Source: Clostridium acetobutylicum ATCC 824 (lineage in GTDB: Bacteria; Bacillota; Clostridia; Clostridiales; Clostridiaceae). From it: a stretch of DNA of 64,000 nucleotides. The stretch is taken from positions 530,001 through 594,000 of the forward strand of contig NC_003030.1 in the NCBI RefSeq assembly GCF_000008765.1, given 5' to 3'. Made by a program: the position numbers and the translations under genes. The notes under the pieces are model-generated. The model did not search any database. It saw only the letters and a list, made by a program, of their open reading frames with translations, and was not told the DNA's origin. Positions 24,397 to 33,531 of the stretch are shown one piece after another; within the stretch, counting starts at the first letter, position 1, and each line of letters begins with the position of its first letter.

Positions 24397-26505
24397 ATGC
24401 TAAATGTAGTAAAAAGAGATGGTAGACAGGTAGTATTCGATTCTAATAAAATATTTAATGCCATAAAAGGAGCGGCCGATGAGATTGGCTATGACATTAA
24501 GCAAAGTGATATACTTGAATTAACTCAAAAAGTTATAGGAAGAGTTGAGGATTTAAAGATAAGAGAAATTTCAGTTGAGGAAGTGCAAAACTTAGTTGAG
24601 GAAGTGCTTCTTGAAAACGGAAATAAGGAAATAGGTATGGCCTATTGTACATATAGAAAAGAGAGAACAAAGGTAAGAGAGATAAAATCTGATCTTATGA
24701 AGGTTATAGAGAAAATCGGAATAGAAACTGATAGAGATAATGCTAATGTTGGAAACAACTATAGTTCAAAGCTTTTAAGAATAGCTAGTGAATCTAACAA
24801 ATGGCACAATCTTTCTGCTATGCCTAAAAAAATATCTAGAGCTCATGAAAATGGAGATATATATCTACATGATTTAGATAGTTATAATTTGAGTATAAAC
24901 TGTCTTCATATTCCAACAAAGGAAGTTCTACAAAGTGGATTTAATACAGGTTATGGATATATAAGACCACCAAAGAGAATAGAGTCAGCTGCGGAGCTTT
25001 CATGTATACTTCTACAATCAACACAAAATGATATGTTTGGAGGTCAGTCACATCCTGATTTTGATAACGATATGGCTGAATTTATTGAGGAAACTAGAAG
25101 ACAAATAAGACATGAATATGAAGAAATAGGTGTTGAAGCGGATAAGCTAGATGAATATGTTGAAAAAAAATTAGTGAGAATCGTTGGGCAGTCAATGCAG
25201 GGTATAGTTTATAATTTAAACACAATGCATAGTAGGGCCGGTTCGCAGGTCCCTTTTTCATCTATAAATATTGGAATACCTCAATCTAAGGATGCAGCAC
25301 TTGTGTGCGAAATATTTTTAAAAGAATACGAAAAAGGACTTGGAAATGGTGAACAACCAATTTTCCCTAATATAATTTTTAGAGTTAAAAGTGGTGTGAA
25401 TAGAAACGAAAATGATCCATACTACTATTTATTTAAACTAGCTTGTAGAGTTGCAGCTAAAAGAATGAACCCTACGTTTATGAATATAGATGCTGATTTT
25501 AATAAAGAGTATTATGATAAGGGATATATTCCAGCAACAATGGGATGTAGAACTTATTTAATGTCAAATATAAATGGAGAACCAGGAGTAAAGGGAAGAG
25601 GAAATATAGCACCTACAACCGTTAACTTACCAAGAATAGGTATACTTGCAAAAGGTGATGTAGATAAATTCTTTGAACTTTTACATTCAAGACTTGAAAT
25701 CGCAAAAGAAAGCTTGCTTCACAGATATAGTGTGCTTAAAAAGTTAAAGGTTAAAGATTTACCGTTTGTTGTAGGACAAAACCTTATGAAGGGTTCTGAA
25801 AATTTAAAACCGGATGATTCCATAGAACCAGTTCTTAAACAAGGTACATGGGGAGTTGGTTTTATAGGACTGGCTGAAACACTTGTAGCCCTTACAGGAC
25901 ATCATCACGGAGAAACAGAAGAAGCAAAAGAGCTTGGAATTAAAATAGTTTCATATATAAGAGATTATCTTGATGATTTAAAGAAGCATATAAAGCTTAA
26001 TTGGAGTTGTTACGCTACACCAGCTGAAGGCTTATCTGGAAAATTTATTGCTAAGGATAAAGTTATTTTTGGAGAAATACCAGGGGTTACAGATAAGGAT
26101 TACTATACTAATAGTTATCATGTACCAGTTGGTTTTGATATATCTATAAAGGAAAAAATAAATATAGAGGCACCTTATCATAAATTATGTAATGGTGGAC
26201 ATATATCCTATATAGAGCTTGATGATTATGGCGATGAAGAGACAATAATGAACATAATTAAATATGCATATGAAAATACAAACATAAATTATATAGGAAT
26301 AAACTTCCACATAAGATATTGCAAGGATTGTGGAGAGTATTTGGATGCATCAGATATGAAGTGCAAGAAGTGCGGAAGCCACGATATTCAGGGAATATCA
26401 AGAGTTACAGGATATTTAAGCCTAGATGAGAGATTTGGTGTTGGAAAGGCAGCAGAAAGAGCTGATAGAATATCACAAGGAACTGCAAAACACTGTTATA
26501 AATAA
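24397..26505 (+). CDS. nrdD: Anaerobic ribonucleoside-triphosphate reductase
   Basis: Class III ribonucleotide reductase of 702 residues, making dNTPs without oxygen. An N-terminal ATP-cone (about 1-95, VVKRDGRQVVFDSNKI) senses ATP/dATP. The catalytic barrel follows. Near the C-terminus are the zinc-binding pairs CKDC and CKKC and the glycyl-radical segment RVTGYLS. I start at ATG 24397, seven bases after GGAGGG; a TTG at 24382 lies upstream of that SD. Its activating enzyme nrdG follows 77 bp later, across a hairpin. Probably regulated by NrdR through the site at 24366. Confidence 0.96.
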   Translation: MLNVVKRDGRQVVFDSNKIFNAIKGAADEIGYDIKQSDILELTQKVIGRVEDLKIREISVEEVQNLVEEVLLENGNKEIGMAYCTYRKERTKVREIKSDLMKVIEKIGIETDRDNANVGNNYSSKLLRIASESNKWHNLSAMPKKISRAHENGDIYLHDLDSYNLSINCLHIPTKEVLQSGFNTGYGYIRPPKRIESAAELSCILLQSTQNDMFGGQSHPDFDNDMAEFIEETRRQIRHEYEEIGVEADKLDEYVEKKLVRIVGQSMQGIVYNLNTMHSRAGSQVPFSSINIGIPQSKDAALVCEIFLKEYEKGLGNGEQPIFPNIIFRVKSGVNRNENDPYYYLFKLACRVAAKRMNPTFMNIDADFNKEYYDKGYIPATMGCRTYLMSNINGEPGVKGRGNIAPTTVNLPRIGILAKGDVDKFFELLHSRLEIAKESLLHRYSVLKKLKVKDLPFVVGQNLMKGSENLKPDDSIEPVLKQGTWGVGFIGLAETLVALTGHHHGETEEAKELGIKIVSYIRDYLDDLKKHIKLNWSCYATPAEGLSGKFIAKDKVIFGEIPGVTDKDYYTNSYHVPVGFDISIKEKINIEAPYHKLCNGGHISYIELDDYGDEETIMNIIKYAYENTNINYIGINFHIRYCKDCGEYLDASDMKCKKCGSHDIQGISRVTGYLSLDERFGVGKAAERADRISQGTAKHCYK

Positions 26506-26513
26506 TAAAAAAG

Positions 26514-26564
26514 CTTCTTCATTTTACTACAAGGTATTACAGTGAAATGAAGAAGATTATTTTT
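26514..26564 (+). terminator. Hairpin with T-rich tail between nrdD and nrdG
   Basis: CTTCTTCATTTTAC (26514-26527) and GTGAAATGAAGAAG (26542-26555) pair over 14 bp with one G-U, followed by ATTATTTTT. Because nrdG lacks an obvious promoter of its own, it may act as a partial terminator that sets the nrdD:nrdG ratio. Confidence 0.7.
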
Positions 26565-26582
26565 ACATAGGTGGGGGATTTT

Positions 26583-27044
26583 ATGGAACTTAGAGTTGCG
26601 GGTTTTTTAGATAATTCAATGGTGAATGGAGAGGGACTTAGATCTGTATTATTTTTATCAGGCTGTAGGAGAAGATGCCCGGGATGCCAGAATACGGATA
26701 TGCAGGATTTTAAATACGGCGAAAGTGTTTCTGCGGAGGAAATATTTAATAGAATTAAGAGCAATGTTCCTATAATAAAAGGGGTGACTTTTTCAGGTGG
26801 AGATCCTTTAGAACAAGCTGAAGGGTTAATTAATATATCAAAGGAAATAAAGAAGCTAGGTCTTAATATATGGTGTTATACAGGATATACATATGAAGAG
26901 ATTTTAAAAGAAAAAGATTCCAATAAGCTTGAACTACTGAAATACATAGATGTTTTGGTTGATGGAGAATTCAAAGCTGAGTTAACAGAAAATGCACCTA
27001 AGTACGCAGGTTCAAGCAATCAGAGAATTATCAGGTTAAAATAA
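26583..27044 (+). CDS. nrdG: Anaerobic ribonucleotide reductase activating enzyme
   Basis: 153-residue radical SAM enzyme that puts the glycyl radical on NrdD. The iron-sulfur motif CxxxCxxC reads CRRRCPGC, preceded by GEGLRSVLFLSG, and TFSGGDPLEQ supplies the SAM-binding GGD/E. The start ATG 26583 is about seven bases after GGTGGGG; a GTG at 26571 overlaps that SD. The last codons form part of the terminator at 27031-27079. Confidence 0.95.
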   Translation: MELRVAGFLDNSMVNGEGLRSVLFLSGCRRRCPGCQNTDMQDFKYGESVSAEEIFNRIKSNVPIIKGVTFSGGDPLEQAEGLINISKEIKKLGLNIWCYTGYTYEEILKEKDSNKLELLKYIDVLVDGEFKAELTENAPKYAGSSNQRIIRLK

Positions 27045-27079
27045 CTACTTAATGGAGAAAATTTTAACCTGATTTTTTT
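27031..27079 (+). terminator. Intrinsic terminator of nrdG
   Basis: TCAGGTTAAAAT (27031-27042) and ATTTTAACCTGA (27061-27072) pair perfectly over 12 bp, followed by TTTTTTT. It overlaps the 3' ends of nrdG and of the convergent hydrolase gene. Confidence 0.85.
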
Positions 27080-27680
27080 CATTTGTTTTCGTGTCTAAGG
27101 TTAGTACATTGCTTTGGAGTCTTTCTGCATTTTTCATACTCATTATAAATTTCTCGGCGCCTTCAAGAGGTAAAATAGTGAAGGTGGTTTTATAATGCAT
27201 AGGAAGTATGATATTACTATTGATTTTTTTACATAGTTGACCAGCCTCTGCGCCATCTATTGTAAAATTACCACCTACAGGAATCATGAGTACATCTACA
27301 TTTCCAAGACTTTTCACTTCCAAATCAGATAAAACGTAACCTATATCCCCAAGATGGCATACATTAAAACCGTCTATGTTAAACAAAAAAATAGTGTTTT
27401 CGCCTCTAGCGGCACCATGTACATTGTCATGAAAGGAAGGTATACCCTTTATGGTTATGTCATCGATTTTATAATCTCCAGGTTTATCAATTACTTTTGG
27501 CGAATTAGTAACACAGTCGATAAAGTCATGATCAAAGTGATGATGGCTTACAGTTATTATGTCAGCCTCACCCTTAAAGGTAGGGTATCCTATGGAATTG
27601 TTGAACGGATCTAGTAATATTTTTTTATTTCTGCTGGTTTCAATAAGAAAACACGATTGACCATACCAAGTAAATTTCAA
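27045..27680 (-). CDS. Metallo-beta-lactamase-fold hydrolase (UPF0173 type)
   Basis: 211-residue cytosolic protein. The fold begins with FTWYGQSCFLIE, a metal-site motif reads SHHHFDHD, and later ligands are in VCHLGD and LPMHYKTT. This is the pattern of UPF0173-type metal-dependent hydrolases, whose substrate is unknown. I start at TTG 27680, after GGTGAT; a longer TTG start at 27692 has no good SD. It is convergent with nrdG, with overlapping 3' ends. Confidence 0.88.
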   Translation of the reverse strand: MKFTWYGQSCFLIETSRNKKILLDPFNNSIGYPTFKGEADIITVSHHHFDHDFIDCVTNSPKVIDKPGDYKIDDITIKGIPSFHDNVHGAARGENTIFLFNIDGFNVCHLGDIGYVLSDLEVKSLGNVDVLMIPVGGNFTIDGAEAGQLCKKINSNIILPMHYKTTFTILPLEGAEKFIMSMKNAERLQSNVLTLDTKTNEKNQVKIFSIK

Positions 27681-27860
27681 TTTTATCACCAACTTTCTTA
27701 TGTATTATAGTATTAATGTATAAAACTTTCAATATACATAGAATATGTTATTTAAAAAAAATACATTAATGGTATAATTATAGATATATTTTACTCATGT
27801 ACAGCTATTTTACATAGGCTCAATTTCTTTAAGAAATACTATAAATGAGGAGGAAATAAA

Positions 27861-28790
27861 TTGAAAAGAATAACAAAGGCTAATATATTTTTTCTTGCCT
27901 TAATAGTGCTTCAGATAATTGGGGGCACAATTATACAACAGTTTAATACAAAGCTTAGACCTAATTTTGCTATTGCGCTTATAGTTACTCAAATTGTGCT
28001 TTTAATTATTCCTAATTTAGTTTATATCTTAGTTACTAGACAGTCATTTAAAAAAGTTTTAAGGTTTAATCCCATTAATTTTAAAAGTGCATTTATTATT
28101 ATATTGGTAGCTTTATTTTTTATACCTATTGCAAGCTTCTTAGCAAACTTTACGGGATTATTTTTTCGTAACAATGTAGAAACTGTAATAAGGAATATGA
28201 AGGGTACACCTCTTTTAGAAATGATCTTTGTACTGGGCATAGTACCAGCATTCTGCGAAGAACTTTTAGTAAGAGGTTCTATTTTGTCGGCATATAAGGG
28301 AATATCAATCAAAAAGGCAGCTTTAATAAATGGATTTTTGTTCGGAGTTTTGCATCTTAATCCGCCTCAATTTTTGTATACCTTTGCACTTGGTACAATT
28401 CTTTCTTATCTTGTATATTCATGTGATTCTATATTTGCATCTATGATTGCTCATTTTATATTTAATAGTTTTAGTGCTGTAGTGTCTTGGTTTGCAATGA
28501 GGCAAAATGCAAAACCAACAGGAAATGCAATTAGAAATCTTCCTGCAAATCAGAAGATTGCAACTTTACTATTTGGAGCAGTATTAGCGGCTGTAGCGCT
28601 TGGTGTTATTATTATACTCATAAGAGAACTTATGGATATGAATAAAGATAAGATAGAAAGTCAAAAACAGGATGAAGCTGTTAGAGAAGAGTACAATATA
28701 TCAGATAAAGTTATTGCAAGTGTTCCGGTTTTGTTTTCTGTAATATTGTTTTTAGATTATATATATGCTAATCTATATAAGATATTATAA
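27861..28790 (+). CDS. CPBP-family intramembrane metalloprotease (CAAX type)
   Basis: 309-residue protein with about eight membrane segments. The Abi/CPBP motifs are present: EELLVRG (Glu-Glu and Arg), FGVLHLNPPQF (His) and IAHFIFN (His). These proteases cleave within or near membranes; in Gram-positives they are tied to bacteriocin immunity or protein processing. It has a TTG start with GAGGAGG. It precedes glmM by 76 bp with no terminator seen, so the two may be co-transcribed. The substrate is unknown. Confidence 0.88.
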   Translation: MKRITKANIFFLALIVLQIIGGTIIQQFNTKLRPNFAIALIVTQIVLLIIPNLVYILVTRQSFKKVLRFNPINFKSAFIIILVALFFIPIASFLANFTGLFFRNNVETVIRNMKGTPLLEMIFVLGIVPAFCEELLVRGSILSAYKGISIKKAALINGFLFGVLHLNPPQFLYTFALGTILSYLVYSCDSIFASMIAHFIFNSFSAVVSWFAMRQNAKPTGNAIRNLPANQKIATLLFGAVLAAVALGVIIILIRELMDMNKDKIESQKQDEAVREEYNISDKVIASVPVLFSVILFLDYIYANLYKIL

Positions 28791-28866
28791 AAATATGAAG
28801 TAATAATTACAAAAGTTAAAATGTAATATTTTAATAATAGTGGATTAGAAAGGTAGGATAATATCT

Positions 28867-30213
28867 ATGGGTAGAATGTTTGGAACTGATGGAGTAAGAG
28901 GAATAGCCAATAAAGAACTTACAGCAGAGCTTGCATATAGACTTGGAAGAGCAGGAGCGTATGTTTTAACAAATGAAACTCATAAACCTAAAATATTGGT
29001 TGGTATGGATACTAGAATTTCAGGCGATATGCTTGAAGCTGCGCTTGTTTCAGGTATACTTTCTGTTGGAGCTGAAGCTGTATGTGTTGGTATAGTGCCT
29101 ACTCCTGCGGTTGCTTATTTGACTAGAAAATACAAAGCAGATGCTGGTGTAGTAATATCTGCATCCCATAATCCGGTAGAATACAATGGAATAAAGTTTT
29201 TTGATGCAAAAGGTTACAAGCTATCAGATAATCTTGAGGACGAAATTCAGAAAATTATAGAAAGTGACTTTGAGGGAGTACCGCTTCCTACTGGTGAAAG
29301 TGTTGGAAGAAAGGTTGTAGAGGAATCTGCAGAAGAAGATTATATTAAGTTTGCCAAAAGCACTATAGGAACAGATTTAAAGGGAATGAAAATAGCTCTT
29401 GACTGTGCAAATGGAGCTGCGTATAAAACTGCGGTAAAAACCTTTAGAGAACTTGGTGCCCAGGTAACTGTTATAAACAATGATCCAGATGGAATAAATA
29501 TAAACTGTAACTGTGGTTCTACACATCCTGAGGAATTGATGGATTATGTTGTTAAGAAAAATTGTGATTTAGGTCTTGCTTTTGATGGTGATGCTGATAG
29601 ATGTCTTGCTGTTGATGAAAAGGGAAACCTGATAGATGGTGACTTTATAATGGCTATCTGTGGTAAGTACTTAAAGGATAAAGGTGAATTACATAAGGAT
29701 GTAGTTGTTGTTACTGTTATGAGTAATATGGGATTATTTTTAGCATTAGATAAAGCAAATATTAAAACAGTAAAAACTAAGGTTGGAGACAGATACGTTC
29801 TTGAAGAGATGTTAAAAGAAGGATACAAGCTTGGTGGAGAACAATCTGGTCATATAATATTCTTAGACTATAATACAACAGGAGACGGACTTGTAACGGC
29901 TCTTAAGATATGTTCAATAGTAAAAGAGAGTAGAAAAACACTGTCAAAGCTTGCATCTATAATGCATAAGCTTCCACAGGTACTTGCAAATGCAAAGGTG
30001 CCTAATAATAAAAAGGATATATACCTTGAAGATAAGGAGATATCTGATGAAATTAAGAAGATTGAGGAAGAACTGCATGGTAAAGGTAGAGTATTAATAA
30101 GGCCTTCTGGTACTGAGCCTTTAGTTAGAGTTATGCTTGAGGGAGAAGATCAAGATAGACTTAATACTTTAGCTCATGGTTTAGCAGAGTTAATTGAAAA
30201 GAAAGCAAACTAG
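28867..30213 (+). CDS. glmM: Phosphoglucosamine mutase
   Basis: 448-residue enzyme converting glucosamine-6-phosphate to glucosamine-1-phosphate for peptidoglycan precursors. The N-terminus [11 protein letters not shown], the phosphoserine loop ISASHNP with Ser100, the magnesium loop DGDADR and the C-terminal [12 protein letters not shown] are all intact. Normal length. ATG after AGGTAGGAT. No glmS or glmS riboswitch is adjacent. A perfect 15-bp hairpin terminator follows. Confidence 0.97.
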   Translation: MGRMFGTDGVRGIANKELTAELAYRLGRAGAYVLTNETHKPKILVGMDTRISGDMLEAALVSGILSVGAEAVCVGIVPTPAVAYLTRKYKADAGVVISASHNPVEYNGIKFFDAKGYKLSDNLEDEIQKIIESDFEGVPLPTGESVGRKVVEESAEEDYIKFAKSTIGTDLKGMKIALDCANGAAYKTAVKTFRELGAQVTVINNDPDGININCNCGSTHPEELMDYVVKKNCDLGLAFDGDADRCLAVDEKGNLIDGDFIMAICGKYLKDKGELHKDVVVVTVMSNMGLFLALDKANIKTVKTKVGDRYVLEEMLKEGYKLGGEQSGHIIFLDYNTTGDGLVTALKICSIVKESRKTLSKLASIMHKLPQVLANAKVPNNKKDIYLEDKEISDEIKKIEEELHGKGRVLIRPSGTEPLVRVMLEGEDQDRLNTLAHGLAELIEKKAN

Positions 30214-30222
30214 TGAATTTTT

Positions 30223-30267
30223 AGAGATTATGTAAAATTGTAAAGTGGTTTTACATAATCTCTTTTT
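30223..30267 (+). terminator. Intrinsic terminator of glmM
   Basis: AGAGATTATGTAAAA (30223-30237) and TTTTACATAATCTCT (30249-30263) pair perfectly over 15 bp with an 11-base loop, followed by TTTTG. Confidence 0.9.
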
Positions 30268-30373
30268 GTTTATTTGTTGATACTGTGAATATTATGCTTG
30301 GAAATGTTAATAAAAAAATAAGAAATGTGGATATAATATATAATGAAATTTATATAGGGAAGGGAAGTATATT

Positions 30374-31225
30374 ATGTCTGCAAAATTGTTAAGGATAAAA
30401 AACTACGTTTCTGTATTTATAAAAAGGCTTATTGATGATGGAATAATTGCTTTATCCTCTCAACTTGCATATAGTCTTATATTTGCTTTTTTTCCATTCT
30501 TAATATTTCTTATGACACTTGTGGGATTCAGTAGTATTAAAAGTAGTGATGTACTTGAGGCGATGAGAAAAGTTGTACCATATCAAGTATATGGGTTAGT
30601 TAAAAATATCGTAAAGGAAGTTGTAGATACTAAAAATGGTAAGCTTCTTTCTGTAAGTTTAATAACTAGTATTTGGTCTTGTGTTTCAGGATTTAATGCT
30701 GTAATAAGAGGTTTAAACAATTCCTATAAAGATAATGAAAGAAGAAGCTTTTTAAAAGTACAGCTTATATCAATAATTTTTACATTTGGATTAATAATAA
30801 CTATATTTTTTGCAATGCTTTTAATTGTATTTGGTGATATAAATGAGGAATTAATCATAAAGAAATTTGGAATTAACGAGTTTTTTGGATATGGAGTTTG
30901 GGATTTGATAAAATATGGGATTTTAACAATAGGAATGATTTTTTCATTTGCAGCATTATATAGATACACTCCAGCTAATAAACACAAGTGGAAAATGGTA
31001 TTTCCAGGAGCTGTAATAAGTGCACTTGGGTGGGTAATATCATCTATATGCTTTACATACTATGTAAACAATTTTGGAAATTATTCGAAAGTATATGGAA
31101 GTATAGGGGCAGTTATAGTTCTGATGACTTGGCTTTTTATAATATCTTTTATAATAATTTGTGGAGGCGAAATAAATGCAGTTTATTTTGAAATAAAAAA
31201 TCCCAATAAATTAACAAAATCATAA
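30374..31225 (+). CDS. YihY/BrkB family inner-membrane protein
   Basis: 283-residue polytopic membrane protein with about six helices. The family pattern is clear: ALSSQLAYSLIFAFFPFLIFL near residue 25, ISTSIW-like LITSIWSCVSGFNAVIRGLN and AVIVLMTWLFIISFIIICGGEINAV at the end. It was once called ribonuclease BN, a name now considered wrong. The function is not established. ATG after AGGGAAGGGAAG. It is expressed after the glmM terminator, so it probably has its own promoter. Confidence 0.9.
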   Translation: MSAKLLRIKNYVSVFIKRLIDDGIIALSSQLAYSLIFAFFPFLIFLMTLVGFSSIKSSDVLEAMRKVVPYQVYGLVKNIVKEVVDTKNGKLLSVSLITSIWSCVSGFNAVIRGLNNSYKDNERRSFLKVQLISIIFTFGLIITIFFAMLLIVFGDINEELIIKKFGINEFFGYGVWDLIKYGILTIGMIFSFAALYRYTPANKHKWKMVFPGAVISALGWVISSICFTYYVNNFGNYSKVYGSIGAVIVLMTWLFIISFIIICGGEINAVYFEIKNPNKLTKS

Positions 31226-31311
31226 GATTATATGTATTTACATAGGGAGTGTTTTAGTGTAAAATTTAGAATTGCAGAAGGTAATAATAATTTTAGAATA
31301 GAGGTAAAGTG

Positions 31312-31926
31312 GTGAAAGGCTTTTGGTTTAAAATAGTTTTAATTTTTGTTGTATTTTTAGGTGTTTTTATGTTATTTGGATGTAATAATAAGGATAAAAA
31401 TCAAAATAGTAAAAGAAAAGTTGGTAAGGAAAATTCCATTAAACCAGAAGAAAAGAAATTTATTAATGAGTATTATAGTGATGAGGTTAGTGGTGATTCA
31501 AAAGGCTTGAGTAAATTCTATAGCAATCCTGAAAGCTCAAATACTTTGGCAATAAAGAAAAAACTTGAGAATTTTGGAATAACAAAAATAAATCTTATTG
31601 GAATATACAATGTTAATTCCAAAAATAGATTGAAGATAATGGTGTCAGCTTTTAATGCTTATTTTAAAGGAATTAGCAAACCGAGACCAGATATAGAAAT
31701 AGTAACGCTTATTAATAAAGATAATTCTTGGTATTTTTTAAATGACGAATCTATTCTTAATGATAATGAACAGCAGTGGTTAGAAGATGAGAAAGAAAAG
31801 CAAAGAAAGTTTATAGTAAGTAATAAGAAAATACAAGATATATTAAAACTCAATAAGACATTTGATGATGAGAATCTAGGATACATGAGGGCTTGTCAAC
31901 AGAAGTTTTTAAGTGATACAAAATAG
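31312..31926 (+). CDS. Putative lipoprotein, unknown
   Basis: 204-residue protein with an N-terminal signal peptide and a lipobox LFGC, so it is predicted to be anchored outside the membrane. The mature part is rich in Lys and Asn. A DUF4878-like shape is possible (a small alpha/beta domain ending WYFLNDESI), but I do not recognise it firmly. The start is the second of two tandem GTG codons (31312), seven bases after GAGG; the first (31309) is too close to the SD. A bidirectional hairpin follows. Confidence 0.75.
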   Translation: MKGFWFKIVLIFVVFLGVFMLFGCNNKDKNQNSKRKVGKENSIKPEEKKFINEYYSDEVSGDSKGLSKFYSNPESSNTLAIKKKLENFGITKINLIGIYNVNSKNRLKIMVSAFNAYFKGISKPRPDIEIVTLINKDNSWYFLNDESILNDNEQQWLEDEKEKQRKFIVSNKKIQDILKLNKTFDDENLGYMRACQQKFLSDTK

Positions 31927-31939
31927 CGAATAAAATTAT

Positions 31940-31973
31940 AACTCATACGTATAAAAATATGTATGAGTTTTTA
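31940..31973. terminator. Bidirectional terminator, lipoprotein gene versus TM1266-type gene
   Basis: AACTCATAC (31940-31948) pairs with GTATGAGTT (31961-31969), extended inward by TATA/TATA around AAAA, with TTTAT downstream. It lies between convergent genes. Confidence 0.75.
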
Positions 31974-31991
31974 TATACGGTTTTACAATAA

Positions 31992-32240
31992 TTAAGCTTT
32001 CTTTGAAACAGCTGATTTTACGCTTACGCCAGGTATTCTACCAAGTTTACCAGTAAGGGAGCTTAATTCATCCATGGTACCGTCTACAATTATAGATATT
32101 ACCGAAATTCCTTTTTCTCTATAAGGTATGCCCATCCTTCCGACAATTACTGAGCTGTGCATATGAAGAATTTTATTTACTTCTTGTGCCATGCTTATAT
32201 CATCTAGAATTATACCGACTACGGCAATTCGCTTATCCAA
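31992..32240 (-). CDS. TM1266-type (iron-only hydrogenase system) putative regulator
   Basis: 82-residue protein with the ACT/NikR-C-like fold pattern RIAVVGIILDD, then HMHSSVIVGRMGIPYREKGISVISIIVDG, then LTGKLGRIPGVSVKSAV. This matches the small family named after TM1266, often found near [FeFe]-hydrogenase maturation genes (hydE, hydF, hydG). No hydrogenase gene is in this window. TTG start about seven bases after AAGGAGATG. Its role as a regulator is a family suggestion, not shown. Confidence 0.82.
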   Translation of the reverse strand: MDKRIAVVGIILDDISMAQEVNKILHMHSSVIVGRMGIPYREKGISVISIIVDGTMDELSSLTGKLGRIPGVSVKSAVSKKA

Positions 32241-32581
32241 TATACAAACATCTCCTTATGTAAAAATTCATAACATAATTATATCATTAAAGTATCAGGA
32301 ATTATGAAATAGTTATATTAAAAAAATTTGTGTATTAAATGAAATATTGCGACATGATTTTGCAATATTTACTTGAAATAAATAGTGATAAGTATACGCT
32401 TAAAAGTTTAATCCAATTATTGCTGTAAAAAAAATGAAGAAAAATAGTAATAATGGATTAATCATTCTAATAATGTGTCGGAATTTAAAGTATGAAAAAT
32501 TTTTGAGTGTTTCATATAGTGACATAATATTTCTGAAAATTATGATAACATGTTTATATAAGGTTGATTGGAGGTTTTGTT
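32241..32581. other. Intergenic region with two inverted repeats
   Basis: This 341-bp divergent control region holds a perfect 9-bp inverted repeat AAATATTGC (32342-32350) / GCAATATTT (32362-32370). It also holds a second pair, TTAATCCAATTATT (32408-32421) / AATAATGGATTAA (32449-32461), with one bulged base. Neither has a T-run. A sequence TGTCGGAA near 32476 is one base off a Spo0A box, too weak to call. No gene seen. Confidence 0.55.
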
Positions 32582-32923
32582 ATGCAAGTAGTTGAAATTT
32601 TGAAGAAAAAAGTTGAAATGGTGGATAGGGTTTATGAATACGAGTACAGACTTATAAAAGGGGAATTAACAATATGTCATAAATATGACAATACAAAAAT
32701 ACAATCTTACGGTATAGAAGTTGAGAGAAAAGATTTTGTGGACAATAAAATAGTTAATATTGAGAGGGACGATATTAAAAATATAAGCGTGGAAAAAGAA
32801 AAAGTACATAATCTTATGGAGATTCTATATAAAAATGTGGTTTCGCCAATACATTTTATAGAAGTTATAGGATCCTATGTAGATAATTATACAGCTGACT
32901 TTGATTTTGATTTTGTAGGTTAA
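32582..32923 (+). CDS. DUF6514-like small protein
   Basis: 113-residue protein. It resembles a Clostridium-restricted family I recall as DUF6514, with the pattern VEMVDRVYEYEYRLI, SYGIEVER, VNIERDDI, NLMEILYKNVVSPIHFIEV and an acidic tail. No enzyme motif, signal peptide or membrane segment. The start is ATG 32582 after TTGGAGG. It has its own transcription unit, bounded by the 341-bp control region and the terminator at 32975-33029. The function is unknown. Confidence 0.65.
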   Translation: MQVVEILKKKVEMVDRVYEYEYRLIKGELTICHKYDNTKIQSYGIEVERKDFVDNKIVNIERDDIKNISVEKEKVHNLMEILYKNVVSPIHFIEVIGSYVDNYTADFDFDFVG

Positions 32924-32974
32924 GCTGTGGACAAGTCGGATTCATAAATTATATATTAGATGAAAAATAAGTGG

Positions 32975-33029
32975 GTGAAAAATCAGAGTTTTATAATTTA
33001 AATTATAACTCTGCTCTTTCACTATTTTT
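32975..33029 (+). terminator. Terminator after the DUF6514-like gene
   Basis: A layered stem: GTGAAA (32975-32980) with TTTCAC (33017-33022), CAGAG (32984-32988) with CTCTG (33009-33013), and an inner 18-bp palindrome (32991-33008), followed by TATTTTTA. Confidence 0.75.
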
Positions 33030-33155
33030 ATGCAATCAATTCTAAAATAGTCAGTAAAACATTTAAATTTAAGCAATAGCTAGTAGTAATGCAGAAGTTT
33101 GTTCTTTATAGTATAATAAATTTCGCAATCTATTTTAAAATTAAGAGGTGTAGTT

Positions 33156-33530
33156 ATGATTAAAGGAGTTGGCGTTGATATTATTGAAATAAATAGAGTA
33201 AAGAACGCTATTGATAGAAATTATAAATTTATTGAAAAATTGTTTAGCAGAAGAGAAATAGCATATATAAAAGCTGAAAAGACAAAGGCACAATACATAG
33301 CAGGAAGATTTTCTGCTAAAGAAGCTGTTTCAAAAGCACTTGGAACTGGTTTTAGAGGCTTTAGTTTTAAAAATATAGAAATTCATAAGGATGATTTAGG
33401 AAAACCAATAGTAGTTTTAAATGGAGGTGCAAGAGCTATTGCTGAAGGTTATGGAAAATACCAAGTTCAATTAAGTATTTCTCATGATAGAGAAAAGGCT
33501 ATAGCTTATGCTGTTTTGGAGGTGTTTTAA
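33156..33530 (+). CDS. acpS: Holo-[acyl-carrier-protein] synthase
   Basis: 124-residue enzyme that transfers phosphopantetheine from CoA to ACP. The magnesium-site motifs GVDIIEINR (Asp8) and GRFSAKEAVSKALGTG (with its Glu) are intact. Normal length. ATG after AGAGGTG. It is coupled to nnr: the SD of nnr lies inside the last codons of acpS and the gap is one base. The acpS-nnr-alr order is common in Firmicutes. Confidence 0.96.
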   Translation: MIKGVGVDIIEINRVKNAIDRNYKFIEKLFSRREIAYIKAEKTKAQYIAGRFSAKEAVSKALGTGFRGFSFKNIEIHKDDLGKPIVVLNGGARAIAEGYGKYQVQLSISHDREKAIAYAVLEVF

Positions 33531-33531
33531 G

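Noticed and set aside
28791-28866. glmS-type ribozyme near glmM
   Set aside because: The 76-bp gap is too short and contains no such structure.
32339-32428. 29-codon frame in the control region before the DUF6514-like gene
   Set aside because: No SD; it spans an inverted repeat and is likely chance.
32470-32485. Spo0A box (TGTCGAA)
   Set aside because: TGTCGGAA differs by a base and stands alone.
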